Origin: Arthrobacter sp. MYb227
GTDB taxonomy: Bacteria; Actinomycetota; Actinomycetes; Actinomycetales; Micrococcaceae
Reading direction: 5' to 3'
DNA length: 64,000 nucleotides
NCBI RefSeq assembly: GCF_002975435.1
Contig: NZ_PCPT01000007.1
Location: 62,001 to 126,000, forward strand
Made by a program: the position numbers and the translations under genes
In this document: piece after piece, positions 25,600 through 34,142 of the stretch
Layout: every line of letters begins with the position of its first letter
Numbering within the stretch: the stretch's first letter is position 1
Notes under the pieces: model-generated
The model's input: the letters and a program-made list of their open reading frames with translations, nothing else
What the model was told of the DNA's origin: nothing
Databases searched by the model: none

Positions 25600-28377
25600 C
25601 TACGAACGGCTGCTGACATCCCGTTCCCATACGGGGATGGCTATCTTTGCAGAGAGACGTTTCTGCTTGAGCCTGGCGCTTGCAACGAAAAATGCGTAGA
25701 TAGCTGCATCGAAAGCGCTTCCGGGGCCGCGAACGGAACCCAGCAACTCGCGGGTAGTACGTCGAGATCCAATGTCACCACTTCCCAAAAACGCAGTAGG
25801 TACAGGTACCGATTGGGGTAACTTCTTGGCATTTTCCGTGAACTCGGTCTGACCACGGTAGTTGCGTTGCAAGATAGCCGAGAGACTCGCAACCGTGCGG
25901 GGCGTCACGACGCGTACCGGTGGAGTGTTGAGGACAACTTTCTCCCAGGTCTCGAATTGTTGGTCGACAAACAAGTCATCGGCGGTAAGCGTTGGGAATG
26001 CGCCAAATTTTGCGTGTCCTTCCTTGCTCAGCCCGTATACCCCGGCTCCCCACAGAGCTTGGCTAGTTGAAGGAATCCGACGACGAGCACGGTAAAAGGC
26101 TCGCACCAGTGCTGACGCGCGTGAATCGTCGTATTCGAAGGCTGGTCGGGCAGCCAAAGCACCGCTATGGGTCAACCGGTCGAGAACCATTTTCACTGCG
26201 GTAGGGCTCATCTCGATGTCCGCGTCCAGATAGACACGCGGCCATCGGGTTGCAACTTCGTCTGCAGCATTCAATGCGGCGACTTTCGAAGCCTCCTCTA
26301 CTTCAATGACCTTGACACCGGGGAATGAAGAAGCGATTGAGGCTGTTCGATCCGTGCATCCGTTACAGGCCACAATGACTTGAACGGAACCTGAAGCGGC
26401 AAGGACAGCTAAATGGTGCAAAGTTCTAGCTATCACGGACTCCTCATTGTGTGCAGGAATGATGATGGTCCCTGAGGGGAAATCTGCCAAAGCATCCTGA
26501 TTTTGTGGAACAACACTGGGCCGGGGCAGTTCTCCCCAGCTACTTTCGTCCAAGATCGTTTTGAAGATCCCACGACGGTTCGGTTTGAAAGCCCGAAGGC
26601 CCTCAGCCAAAAGAACAGCGGAACGGAATGCCGAAGCATAATTCTTGGTGTGGTACTTTCGTACGTATCGAATCCGGTTGACTGCCATCAAAGCGCTCAA
26701 AGCGGTCGACGCCCCTGACCCGCCCATGTGGTGTGTCATCCGAGCCGCAGGCTCGTACCAAATACTTTCACCGCCTTCCCTAGCACGGCGGAAATAGTCA
26801 ACTTCTTCGGAATACAGGAAGAACTGCTCGTCCCAGGCACCAAGTCGTTGTGCCAGGGAACCATTAATTAGCAACGCGGCTCCAGTCGCCCAATCAATCC
26901 GATGCGGATGCTGGTAACTTTCTGCATCGTAGTCAAGCTCGGAAGCCCAACTTGGGCGACCCGTGAACCTGGCGCCGCACAAGGCATCACCGATGGCCGT
27001 AAAAATGCTGGGTTCGCGGCGCAGCGAGATATATGTTGAACCGTCTGATTCTAAGAGTTGTGGGACAACGATACCTGCACCTGAACGTCGCATACGGTCT
27101 AACAAGAGCGATATGGCTTGGGGTTGCACCATCAAGTCCGGATTGAGCACTAGGACTGCTTCACAGCCTCTGGCTAAATGCATGACTGTGTTCAATCCTC
27201 CGGCATAGCCGAGGTTTCCTCCGGTGCGAACCGTTATGACATCTGGATGTTGGGCCAGTAGCTCTAGCGTTGAATCGCTGGAACCGTTGTCCGCGACCAC
27301 TACCCGCAACGATAATGCCTCGGTCTCAGCACGTAAGGTCGCAATGAGTTCCTCAATGGTGTCAGCATTGTTGAAAGTCACCGCCAAAACTGTTACATCT
27401 ACCTGTTGACCATGGGGGCTAAAACATCTGGCGAGAGGGCTTCGGTCCAATTCCGATAGTGTTTCTGAAGTCGATCCGTCTAACGCCGCTGCAACAAACT
27501 CGTTTTCGCTTGGTGGGTTCAATGAATTCGAAGTGATTAAACGACTTTCTCGACGTAGCCGCAGCAGGCTGGGCGGGTCATCGACAAGGTATCGCCGCGC
27601 CAGTCGACGTGGCTCAAGAGCCAGACGCCAAGCCCACTCCAAGCCATTTTCGCTGGCCCAGCTTGGCGCACGCTGGATGCTTCCTGCAAGGAAATCGACT
27701 ACCGCGCCGAATGCCAGCAAAACATTGGCGCCGGTGGTTGGCCCATACTTAGCCATCCAGAGTTCCTGGCGTGGTTTTCCCAAGCCCACCACGAGTATCT
27801 GAGTGCGTGCGGAACGAATTGAATCGGCGAGCCGAAGCGATGCCTCGTGGTCGATGAGCTCCTTGCGATCCGGTGCCCAATAACCGCTAACTTTCAGGCT
27901 GGGACGGGTTCTGGTGACCGAGCGAGAAAGCACTCGCTGCACAACGTACGAACCCCCGAGAAAACCAACGCTCAAACCCTCGGTCTCAGCTCGGTCCAAC
28001 AACGGCCCGATAATGTCACTTCCAGCAAGTCGGGGCCACGTTTTCCCAGTGAGTCGGGTTGCTTCGGCAACTAGAGGAGCGCCGTCTAATAGGACAAGCC
28101 AGTCATCGCTGTTGCTTCCGTGCTGAACTGCGCAACTGACATTGGGCATGCCAAGTGAATAGTCCAAGGTGTCATACCAACGTCCGAGACGACCGAACTG
28201 GGCAATATGATCAAGATTTGCCGACACAACAGAGAGCGGCCGGACCTCGGACCCATGTTCTTGCGTAGCGAGGGCTCGCTGAGTGACACGGTCCAAGGCA
28301 TCTTCCAACCCCAACAGATCCACTACGACACCCACAAGATCAACTTGTTGCATTGCGCCCCCCAAGGCAGTAAACAT
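25600..28377 (-). CDS. Three-domain glycosyltransferase fusion: WecG/TagA/CpsF + GT2 + GT2
   Basis: 925 residues. Residues 1-270 are a WecG/TagA/CpsF domain (VSANLDHIAQF near 52-61, GFLGGSYVVQ, LVVGLGKPRQELWMAKYG at 195-212). Residues 325-600 are a rhamnosyltransferase-like GT2 (VTVLAVTFNNADT, VVADNGSSDST, LNPDL at 411-415, WATGAALLI, FFLYSEEVDYFRR). Residues 635-925 are a second GT2 with GTIIIPAHNEESV, CNGCTDRT, VYLDADIEMS (DAD 718-720) and GAGVYGLSKEG. TagA-type domains add N-acetylmannosamine-like sugar to undecaprenyl-PP-GlcNAc; the two GT2 domains could extend it. The three steps would then be carried out by one cytoplasmic protein. ATG 28353 (residue 9) has GGGGGG just upstream and may be the true start. 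It runs against the + strand blocks. Confidence 0.9.
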   Translation of the reverse strand: MFTALGGAMQQVDLVGVVVDLLGLEDALDRVTQRALATQEHGSEVRPLSVVSANLDHIAQFGRLGRWYDTLDYSLGMPNVSCAVQHGSNSDDWLVLLDGAPLVAEATRLTGKTWPRLAGSDIIGPLLDRAETEGLSVGFLGGSYVVQRVLSRSVTRTRPSLKVSGYWAPDRKELIDHEASLRLADSIRSARTQILVVGLGKPRQELWMAKYGPTTGANVLLAFGAVVDFLAGSIQRAPSWASENGLEWAWRLALEPRRLARRYLVDDPPSLLRLRRESRLITSNSLNPPSENEFVAAALDGSTSETLSELDRSPLARCFSPHGQQVDVTVLAVTFNNADTIEELIATLRAETEALSLRVVVADNGSSDSTLELLAQHPDVITVRTGGNLGYAGGLNTVMHLARGCEAVLVLNPDLMVQPQAISLLLDRMRRSGAGIVVPQLLESDGSTYISLRREPSIFTAIGDALCGARFTGRPSWASELDYDAESYQHPHRIDWATGAALLINGSLAQRLGAWDEQFFLYSEEVDYFRRAREGGESIWYEPAARMTHHMGGSGASTALSALMAVNRIRYVRKYHTKNYASAFRSAVLLAEGLRAFKPNRRGIFKTILDESSWGELPRPSVVPQNQDALADFPSGTIIIPAHNEESVIARTLHHLAVLAASGSVQVIVACNGCTDRTASIASSFPGVKVIEVEEASKVAALNAADEVATRWPRVYLDADIEMSPTAVKMVLDRLTHSGALAARPAFEYDDSRASALVRAFYRARRRIPSTSQALWGAGVYGLSKEGHAKFGAFPTLTADDLFVDQQFETWEKVVLNTPPVRVVTPRTVASLSAILQRNYRGQTEFTENAKKLPQSVPVPTAFLGSGDIGSRRTTRELLGSVRGPGSAFDAAIYAFFVASARLKQKRLSAKIAIPVWERDVSSRS

Positions 28378-28426
28378 GGAACCATCACTCGGTAACGGTT
28401 CTCCCCATATAAACCCAATCTATGCT

Positions 28427-28885
28427 TTAGCGGGGGTACTGAACAGGTGCATTAGTGACTTTACGTACTCTAATTTCTATAACTATCCACGTAAGTAGTA
28501 CGCCGAAACCCGCTCCAATGCTGTTGCAAATGACGTCGCGAATCGAACCGACACGATTACTGAGGATAATGAATTGGACAGATTCAACCGCCACCGAAAT
28601 AGCAAAACAGGTAAACAACGCGGTGACCCATTGACGGGTCTTGAACCACAGTGGTAATAATGCTCCTAGTGGTATGAAGAACAATATGTTTGCGGCAGCT
28701 TCGATATGACCGAAACGCACCCTGTCTGAAAAACCGTACTTTTGCATGGATTTAAGGGCCGTTGAGATAACTTCCGGTAAATGTAAATCGTTTATCTTGA
28801 TAAAGAAGACGACAAAAAAGACCAATAGAAGATACCCGAGTATGAGTACGCCTATCCAAGTACGGGAAAAGAACGTTTTTCTCAC
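28427..28885 (-). CDS. VanZ-like membrane protein
   Basis: 152 residues with about four membrane helices and the VanZ-family signature stretch AANILFFIPLGALLPLWF followed by SVAVESVQFIILSNRVGSIRDVICNSIGAGFGVLL. VanZ domains occur in many cell-envelope proteins; the molecular activity is not established. GTG 28885 overlaps the stop of the upstream acetyltransferase pseudogene (GTGA), so the two were once coupled, and the fusion glycosyltransferase follows 49 bases downstream on the same strand. A second VanZ-family gene lies at 53981-54478. Confidence 0.85.
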   Translation of the reverse strand: MRKTFFSRTWIGVLILGYLLLVFFVVFFIKINDLHLPEVISTALKSMQKYGFSDRVRFGHIEAAANILFFIPLGALLPLWFKTRQWVTALFTCFAISVAVESVQFIILSNRVGSIRDVICNSIGAGFGVLLTWIVIEIRVRKVTNAPVQYPR

Positions 28886-29510
28886 CTTCGAGTGTCCCTA
28901 ACGTTTGATAGATCGTGGGGATCCAGTGTCATGGAACATTTCCGAGAATGATCTGCAAAAATCCAAAGGTGACTTACATTGCTTACCCATCCACCGCATT
29001 TGGCAGCGAAGCCAGCAATTTTTGCATAGTTGAACACGTCCTTGACGATGTAAACGCCAGCCACAACTGTTGTACATTTTCCGATGTTTACCGGAGCAAT
29101 ACACGGTGCATGTGCCCCAGTCTCTACTCCGGTTGAAATCTGCGCCCCAACTATGTCCCAAACTTCACTTAAGTTAGCCGATCTCGCCAGTTCCCTGGTG
29201 CGCGGAAAGCTACTGTTACCTAACACGACGGCAGGTCCAATGAATAGTCCAATAAAATATCCCGTCGCTTGGAACCAAAGTGCATACACGAGTGCTGAGT
29301 TTTGAATCGTGCATCAGTTGCCGGTTTGACGCTTGAGCTGATGTAGGCACCACGTCCCACATTGCGTTCAATAACTAGCGTTGTCTTTTCTCTAGCTGGG
29401 GTCGCACACCAGATAGTAGCTCCAGTTTCCAAAACTTCGTCGATGGATACAACGGCAGTCGGTTCAATATGAGTCAAGAAAATCCCCCCGGAATTTTTCA
29501 AGTAGAGCAA
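28882..29510 (-). pseudogene. Frameshifted WbpD/WlbB-like sugar N-acetyltransferase
   Basis: Two overlapping frames, 29220-29510 and 28882-29289, together align over their length with the intact acetyltransferase at 44782-45366. The first begins LTHIEPTAVVSIDEVLETGA (intact: MIHVEPSADVAFDAFLGAG) and reaches NVGRGAYI. The second takes over near 29290 with YALWFQATG and continues through FIGPAVVL, WDIVGAQISTGVETGAHA and CIAPVNIGK. A frameshift at about 29290 explains the switch. A further frame change near 28990 is possible, since a third frame gives SPLDF where the intact gene has HPLAF. Several hexapeptide positions are also altered. I infer a decayed duplicate that no longer makes enzyme. 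It was the first gene of the - strand unit with VanZ and the fusion glycosyltransferase. Confidence 0.8.
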
Positions 29511-29722
29511 TCGTATCTACATTCCAACCATGGGGGAGAACATCGGTTCGGCGCAAGAGAGAACCTGAAACCCAGTATGAGTAATGCTTGGTCCGAGTAC
29601 CATTCAGCGAGAATACCCACTTTAATACCTAAAATTCGAGTACGCGTGACCGATGCAAACATGCGCGCCCGATACCTAATGTAGGGAACAGGGGCATCTG
29701 CGAAACATCGGCGCAGCATCTC

Positions 29723-30382
29723 ATGGGGGAACAAGAACCAATGACACGACAGGGGCAGGATCGTAATTCCGCTAGGGTACGTGATTTACTAGCGTCGAAG
29801 GCTTTGCCCGAACCTAATTCCCCTGAACATGCGGGAACGATTGCAAACATTGGGTTCGGTGATTCGAAAACAAATGTGCGGTTCAAAACCGGGCCAGCGA
29901 TTTCCGGACCAATCGATGATGACACCACCGAGAGAAACTGGCCTAATTCATTGAAGGTGGGCTATGCGGCAGGTGCCTATGATCTCTTCCATATTGGGCA
30001 TCTTAATATTCTTCGCGCAGCCAAACAACGCTGTGACTTTCTTATTGCTGGTGTCGTCTCTGACGAAATGTGTGAGCTGAGCAAAGGCATCAAACCATTC
30101 ATCCCGGAAGACGAGCGCCTAGAGATTGTCCGGAGCATTAGTTATGTTGATGAAGCAGTCATTGAATCCTTACCAGACAAACTCGACACATGGAAAATGC
30201 TTAGATTTACCGTTTTCTTTAAAGGCGAAGACTGGCGGGAAACTCCCAGAGGTATTGACCTTGAGAACCGATTCCACGGTGTCGGAGTGGAAGTTGAGTA
30301 TTTTCCTTATACGTTGCGTACTTCGTCTACAAAGCTCAGGCTCGCGCTTGAAAATTTTGATCGACTTTCGCACCGACAGTAG
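29723..30382 (+). CDS. TagD-like cytidylyltransferase with long N-terminal extension
   Basis: 219 residues. The nucleotidyltransferase domain starts near residue 78 with VGYAAGAYDLFHIGHLNIL (HIGH at 90-93) and ends with YTLRTSSTKLRLAL, which resembles the RTEGISTT/ISSTKIR motif. Glycerol-3-phosphate cytidylyltransferases (TagD) and related enzymes make CDP-alcohols from CTP. The first 75 residues are hydrophilic with no recognised domain, and TagD proteins normally begin almost directly with this motif. Translation from ATG 29723 or 29741, or a much later start, is thus open; ATG 29741 has GGGGGA ten bases upstream. The product may feed the CDP-alcohol transferase at 37651 (inference). Confidence 0.8.
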   Translation: MGEQEPMTRQGQDRNSARVRDLLASKALPEPNSPEHAGTIANIGFGDSKTNVRFKTGPAISGPIDDDTTERNWPNSLKVGYAAGAYDLFHIGHLNILRAAKQRCDFLIAGVVSDEMCELSKGIKPFIPEDERLEIVRSISYVDEAVIESLPDKLDTWKMLRFTVFFKGEDWRETPRGIDLENRFHGVGVEVEYFPYTLRTSSTKLRLALENFDRLSHRQ

Positions 30383-30841
30383 GGAAAAGGACAAGAAGGG
30401 AACAGCAAACCCTCAAGTTATCGTCTAAACCAACGATCGGAGTATAGATAGGACTTTGACTCTGGCTACCCATATTTTGCGGTTCTCTACTCAGTCGCCT
30501 CTTCTACGAGCCAGGCCTGTATCTGGAAATTTACTTGCGGTTCCCACGACATTGTTGGTTCTAATTTGCCAAGTAAATCATGCGTCTCAAGTGCAGCATT
30601 CTTGAAATCTACGGTTGCAAGAATGCTCGTCTGGCTAACTTTTCTTAAGTAGTGCCTAAGTAATGTTTAGAGTACCGCAGGGCCGGAATTCACATGAATA
30701 AGGTTCAAATGAAGTAGACGCTTCCCGTGCTTGTTGGACAGTACATACGTAGGCTGAACATCAACTGGGAGTATCAGAGTTGTACGTGCAGATCGATGTT
30801 GGCCATTACAGGTCTCCCTGTGACGAGGGGGGGCACAAACC
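30383..30841. promoter_or_regulatory. Non-coding region before polysaccharide block B
   Basis: About 460 bases with no convincing gene. It holds a perfect 10-base dyad AGCATTCTTG (30595-30604) / CAAGAATGCT (30618-30627) and a CAAGTG (30588-30593) beside it. A direct repeat of TAAGTA follows a little downstream (around 30644-30662). The block B operon starts with a GAGGGGGGG ribosome binding site just before GTG 30842. I infer a promoter and operator region, with no -35/-10 fixed. Confidence 0.4.
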
Positions 30842-32170
30842 GTGCAGGAATATAAGCAGTCAATGCTGTTATCAGAAATATGGCGACGAATCATATATCG
30901 CTGGAAGACTGTATGCATTGTTCTCATTATCTCGGTCTTATCCGCATTGGTAGTGGCGACAGTAAACGGAACCAACTACTCGGCTAAGACAGTCCTGACT
31001 GTCAACCCCCTGACTATTAACCCCTTCTCAACTGCTACGGCTAACCAACAGATCAACATCGCAACCGAACGAGCCATTCTAAGTTCCGGCGAAGTAGCAC
31101 GGATGGCCGCTAAAAGTTTGGGTGAGGACATTAGCGCAGCCTTGTTGAGTCAGAATGCCAGCATCGAGGCACCCCAAGGCTCACAGGTTTTGACGGTGAC
31201 CGTAGTCGATAGCAATGCGGAGAGGGCCGCCCAAAAAGCCAATGCCTTGGCAACTGCCTACTTGGCGTTTCGCTCCGAGGGTGCTTCCCAAGTTGCAAAC
31301 ACTTATATTAAGGCAATTGACAAGCGCATTGCAGAGCTCGATCAGGCCGCGAAAAACGGATCGGCTTCTTCCTTGGTTCTCTCGGATCTCATTAACCAGC
31401 GCAACGACCTTGCCCTCGTTGCCGAAAACCCGGGGAGAATCATCGGGTTTGCCGATGCCTCCGATTTGGGGTCATACCCAGGAATCACCATCTACTTAGC
31501 CGCCGGTCTCACAGGCGGACTCATTCTTGGGTTGCTCGCCGCGGTTTTCAAAGACCGGGTCAGCCGAAAGACAGAAAATGCCCAGCGTCTGGCAGAGCGC
31601 ACGGGTAAGAAGATCATCAGCATGACCGAACCCACCGATATGGAAGGGATACGTTGGGTAGTCAGGTCCCTTCAAATTGACTCAGGGGCCCAAACGAGAA
31701 GACACCGTAGGGCAATCGGCGTTCTGAGTCTTGGTCAAACTTCGGAAACACGGTTTCGGGCGCTATTAGCGCATGTTTTAGAAGCACGAAACATACGTTG
31801 CCATAGCCAATCCCTTGCCTCGGTGACACCTGGTGATATTGACCGAGGGTGGCCAGAAGGATTTGAACAAAACGTCTGGCCTGAGGCTGGGGCTGTACTC
31901 ATAGGAATTCCTCCCGGCATTGAAAATGCAAGGGTCGCAGTGCTGTGCGACAGGTTTATGGATGCCGCGGCAATCTTCGTCGATGCATCGACACCGCTTT
32001 TAACGGTGCAACGCCAACTCGAAACCTGCAGCGGGATTGACCCCGAATCGTTGTGCCTCGTCTTTGTAGAAAAGCACCGGAAACGTCGCGAAAGGGAACT
32101 TTGGCCGGTAATTCGTACAGAGCAGGCGGGAGAAAAAATGCATACAACTACAACAGTTGAGAGCACTTAA
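30842..32170 (+). CDS. Wzz-like co-polymerase with degenerate ATPase-like C-terminus, block B
   Basis: 442 residues from GTG 30842 (strong GAGGGGGGG nine bases upstream). One membrane helix is near 23-43 (VCIVLIISVLSALVV), a Wzz extracytoplasmic domain follows (YSAKTVLTVNPLTINPF; TVVDSNAERAAQKANALA), and a second helix lies at about 217-240. The cytoplasmic C-terminal 190 residues sit where BY-kinases have their ParA-like ATPase. However, the expected P-loop reads IGVLSLGQTSETRFRALL, with no GKS/T, and no tyrosine cluster follows. It looks like a catalytically dead relative of the CapB/EpsB-type kinase. It opens the block B operon and would control chain length. Confidence 0.8.
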   Translation: MQEYKQSMLLSEIWRRIIYRWKTVCIVLIISVLSALVVATVNGTNYSAKTVLTVNPLTINPFSTATANQQINIATERAILSSGEVARMAAKSLGEDISAALLSQNASIEAPQGSQVLTVTVVDSNAERAAQKANALATAYLAFRSEGASQVANTYIKAIDKRIAELDQAAKNGSASSLVLSDLINQRNDLALVAENPGRIIGFADASDLGSYPGITIYLAAGLTGGLILGLLAAVFKDRVSRKTENAQRLAERTGKKIISMTEPTDMEGIRWVVRSLQIDSGAQTRRHRRAIGVLSLGQTSETRFRALLAHVLEARNIRCHSQSLASVTPGDIDRGWPEGFEQNVWPEAGAVLIGIPPGIENARVAVLCDRFMDAAAIFVDASTPLLTVQRQLETCSGIDPESLCLVFVEKHRKRRERELWPVIRTEQAGEKMHTTTTVEST

Positions 32171-32200
32171 TTTCTAGTCAAACTGGAAAGGACGCGTCAG

Positions 32201-32650
32201 ATGAAAATCCTACTTGTTACATCGCCCGGTGGACACCTGGCCCAACTGCTTTCGCTGAGCTCATGGTGGGAACAATTCACCCATGAATGGGTGACGTTCC
32301 ATCAGCCCGAAGTGGTCTCGGCTCTGGATGGCGAACAAATTACATGGGCACATTTTCCAACAACGCGAAATGCCCGAAATGCGATCAAGAACTTTTGGCT
32401 GGCATGGCCAACATTGCGGAGAACTCGACCCGATGTGGTGATCTCGAACGGTGCCGGAGTCAGCGTCCCATTCTTTATCGTATGCAAGTTCTTGAAAATC
32501 AGAACCGTCTATGTTGAGTGTTTTGACCGGATCACCTTGCCAACGCTGAGCGGAAGAATTTGTTATCCGATAAGTGACCTGTTTTGCGTGCAGTGGGAAG
32601 AACAAATCCAGTTCTATCCGGATGCCATCAACATTGGACACTTACTATGA
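32201..32650 (+). CDS. PssD/Alg14-like glycosyltransferase subunit
   Basis: 149 residues. The N-terminal MKILLVTSPGGHLAQLLSL is the Alg14/PssD signature, followed by VISNGAGVSVPFFI and YVECFDRI, which form the membrane-associated docking half. Alg14-type proteins recruit the catalytic Alg13/PssE half to the membrane so that it can transfer a sugar from a UDP-sugar to the lipid-linked acceptor. The ATG at 32201 follows GGAAAGGA-like sequence. Its stop overlaps the ATG of the partner gene (ATGA), which supports a complex made in fixed ratio. Confidence 0.88.
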   Translation: MKILLVTSPGGHLAQLLSLSSWWEQFTHEWVTFHQPEVVSALDGEQITWAHFPTTRNARNAIKNFWLAWPTLRRTRPDVVISNGAGVSVPFFIVCKFLKIRTVYVECFDRITLPTLSGRICYPISDLFCVQWEEQIQFYPDAINIGHLL

Positions 32651-33354
32651 AGAACCTGGAAGAAGTGCTCGACGGTATCCAACCTGAAATCGTAGTATCC
32701 GTTGGTACAGATTTTCATCTATTCAATCGGCTCATTGACTGGGTGGACAATTGGTTGGTTCAGCAAGAGAAACGCCCTACTTGCCTGGTGCAATATGGGG
32801 CTAGCCGCGAACCTACCCATGCTCTGGGAGTATCTCGAATGTCGCGTGATGAATTGCTTGGACTGTACGCAGGCGCGAAGGTTGTAATCGTGCAAGGTGG
32901 CCCAGGATCGATTCTTGATGCACGCGAAGTCGGAATGCTACCGATTGCTGTTCCACGCCGGCCAGAGAACCAAGAAGTTGTTGACGGGCACCAGATTGCC
33001 TTTACAAGAACCATGGAACTGCATGGAGAAGCCATTGCGGCTAATACCGAGCAGGAGCTTCGAACGTGCCTAGAATCAGCACTTCGAACTCCAGAACAGT
33101 TCCACAAAAGTCCACGTATCGGTAATCCCGAGGAGGCTGCCCATTTTTTGGGCGAGGAAATTGAGAAGATGCTCGGAGAACCGCGGCATCCGGAGGCGCT
33201 CCGACGAGCCTGGCGATTGATGATTGCGAGGAGAAACACCCAGCGAAACAAACCAGAAAATATTCCGCAGCATCAAGAACCACCACCGGTCAAAAAGCCG
33301 GTCTTGAAACTAGGAGCACAACGAAGCATCATCCAGAATCGAGCAGAACAATGA
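32647..33354 (+). CDS. PssE/Alg13-like glycosyltransferase subunit
   Basis: 235 residues from ATG 32647, which overlaps the upstream stop (ATGA); the frame reaches back to 32584. The glycosyltransferase-28 C-terminal domain shows VSVGTDFHLFNRL at the start and VIVQGGPGSILDAREVGMLPIAVPRRPENQE near the middle, the usual UDP-binding and HGGPG-like loop. With the preceding PssD-like protein it should form the catalytic pair that adds a sugar (in rhizobia, glucuronate) to the lipid carrier. The C-terminal 50 residues are basic and low-complexity. The donor is unknown. Confidence 0.88.
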   Translation: MKNLEEVLDGIQPEIVVSVGTDFHLFNRLIDWVDNWLVQQEKRPTCLVQYGASREPTHALGVSRMSRDELLGLYAGAKVVIVQGGPGSILDAREVGMLPIAVPRRPENQEVVDGHQIAFTRTMELHGEAIAANTEQELRTCLESALRTPEQFHKSPRIGNPEEAAHFLGEEIEKMLGEPRHPEALRRAWRLMIARRNTQRNKPENIPQHQEPPPVKKPVLKLGAQRSIIQNRAEQ

Positions 33355-34121
33355 AAATGAAATGGTGGATTGTGGTTCCACCTCTGGCAATTGCCGCGAT
33401 GCTTGTCACGGGAACTACCGGCTGTGTGTCGGAACCTCCCCAGTCATTGCCCCATGCACAAATAGGAACACCAACAAATTCAGCTCAGTCATCCGCGCCG
33501 GCTGATCCGTCACCTAAACCAGCTGCGGACCCATCTCCAAACGGATCATTGGTCATAAAGCCTTCAACACCAACATCGAGCAGCAAAGATTCACAGGCGA
33601 AAAAGACGAAGACCGCTGAGGTCTCACAGACCGCTCAAAAACCACCCAAAACGTGGCCGAAAGAATCTCGCAAAAGTGATAGTCGGGAAAAAGCAAGCAC
33701 TAAAGGGTTCGTTGAAAAAACCGAAAAGATGACATCACCAAATTTCGGTAAGATCATCAAATCTCCCGAAAACACGATCCCGAAACCACCGGACTACAGT
33801 GACGTCGCCAAAGGTGTGGCAATGGGCGAACTCGAGGCTCAATTTGCAGAGTATGCAAACAACAATTGGAAGCAATCAGGCGAAGTTCTAGTCGTCGGTG
33901 AACCAAAGGTTGAAGACTTAGTCATAGACGGAGTCACAACCCACAGAGTATATCTTTGCTTGGATTCCAGCAGTCTTGAGGTGACGGAATCCGACGGATT
34001 TGTTGTGACGCCGAAATCGGCGCCAGGAACGCGTACCGCGCTGAATATCTATGACCTTCAGGAACAAAGCGGGCAACTCGTTGTTGCCAATCACCTATTT
34101 CCTGAAGACCCGAACTGTTGA
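33351..34121 (+). CDS. Secreted lipoprotein of unknown function, block B
   Basis: 256 residues. A signal peptide of about 24 residues ends in lipobox TTGC (cleavage before Cys25), predicting a lipid-anchored surface protein. Residues 30-120 are rich in Pro, Ser, Thr and Lys and look like an unstructured cell-wall-spanning linker. The last 110 residues form a compact-looking domain (EAQFAEYANNNWKQSG to the end) that I do not recognise. ATG 33351 overlaps the previous stop (ATGA). It sits between the PssE subunit and the large fibrinogen-domain protein, so a surface role in handling the polymer or its partner is plausible. Function unknown. Confidence 0.75.
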   Translation: MKMKWWIVVPPLAIAAMLVTGTTGCVSEPPQSLPHAQIGTPTNSAQSSAPADPSPKPAADPSPNGSLVIKPSTPTSSSKDSQAKKTKTAEVSQTAQKPPKTWPKESRKSDSREKASTKGFVEKTEKMTSPNFGKIIKSPENTIPKPPDYSDVAKGVAMGELEAQFAEYANNNWKQSGEVLVVGEPKVEDLVIDGVTTHRVYLCLDSSSLEVTESDGFVVTPKSAPGTRTALNIYDLQEQSGQLVVANHLFPEDPNC

Positions 34122-34142
34122 TTCAAGTCTTGGGGAAAAACC

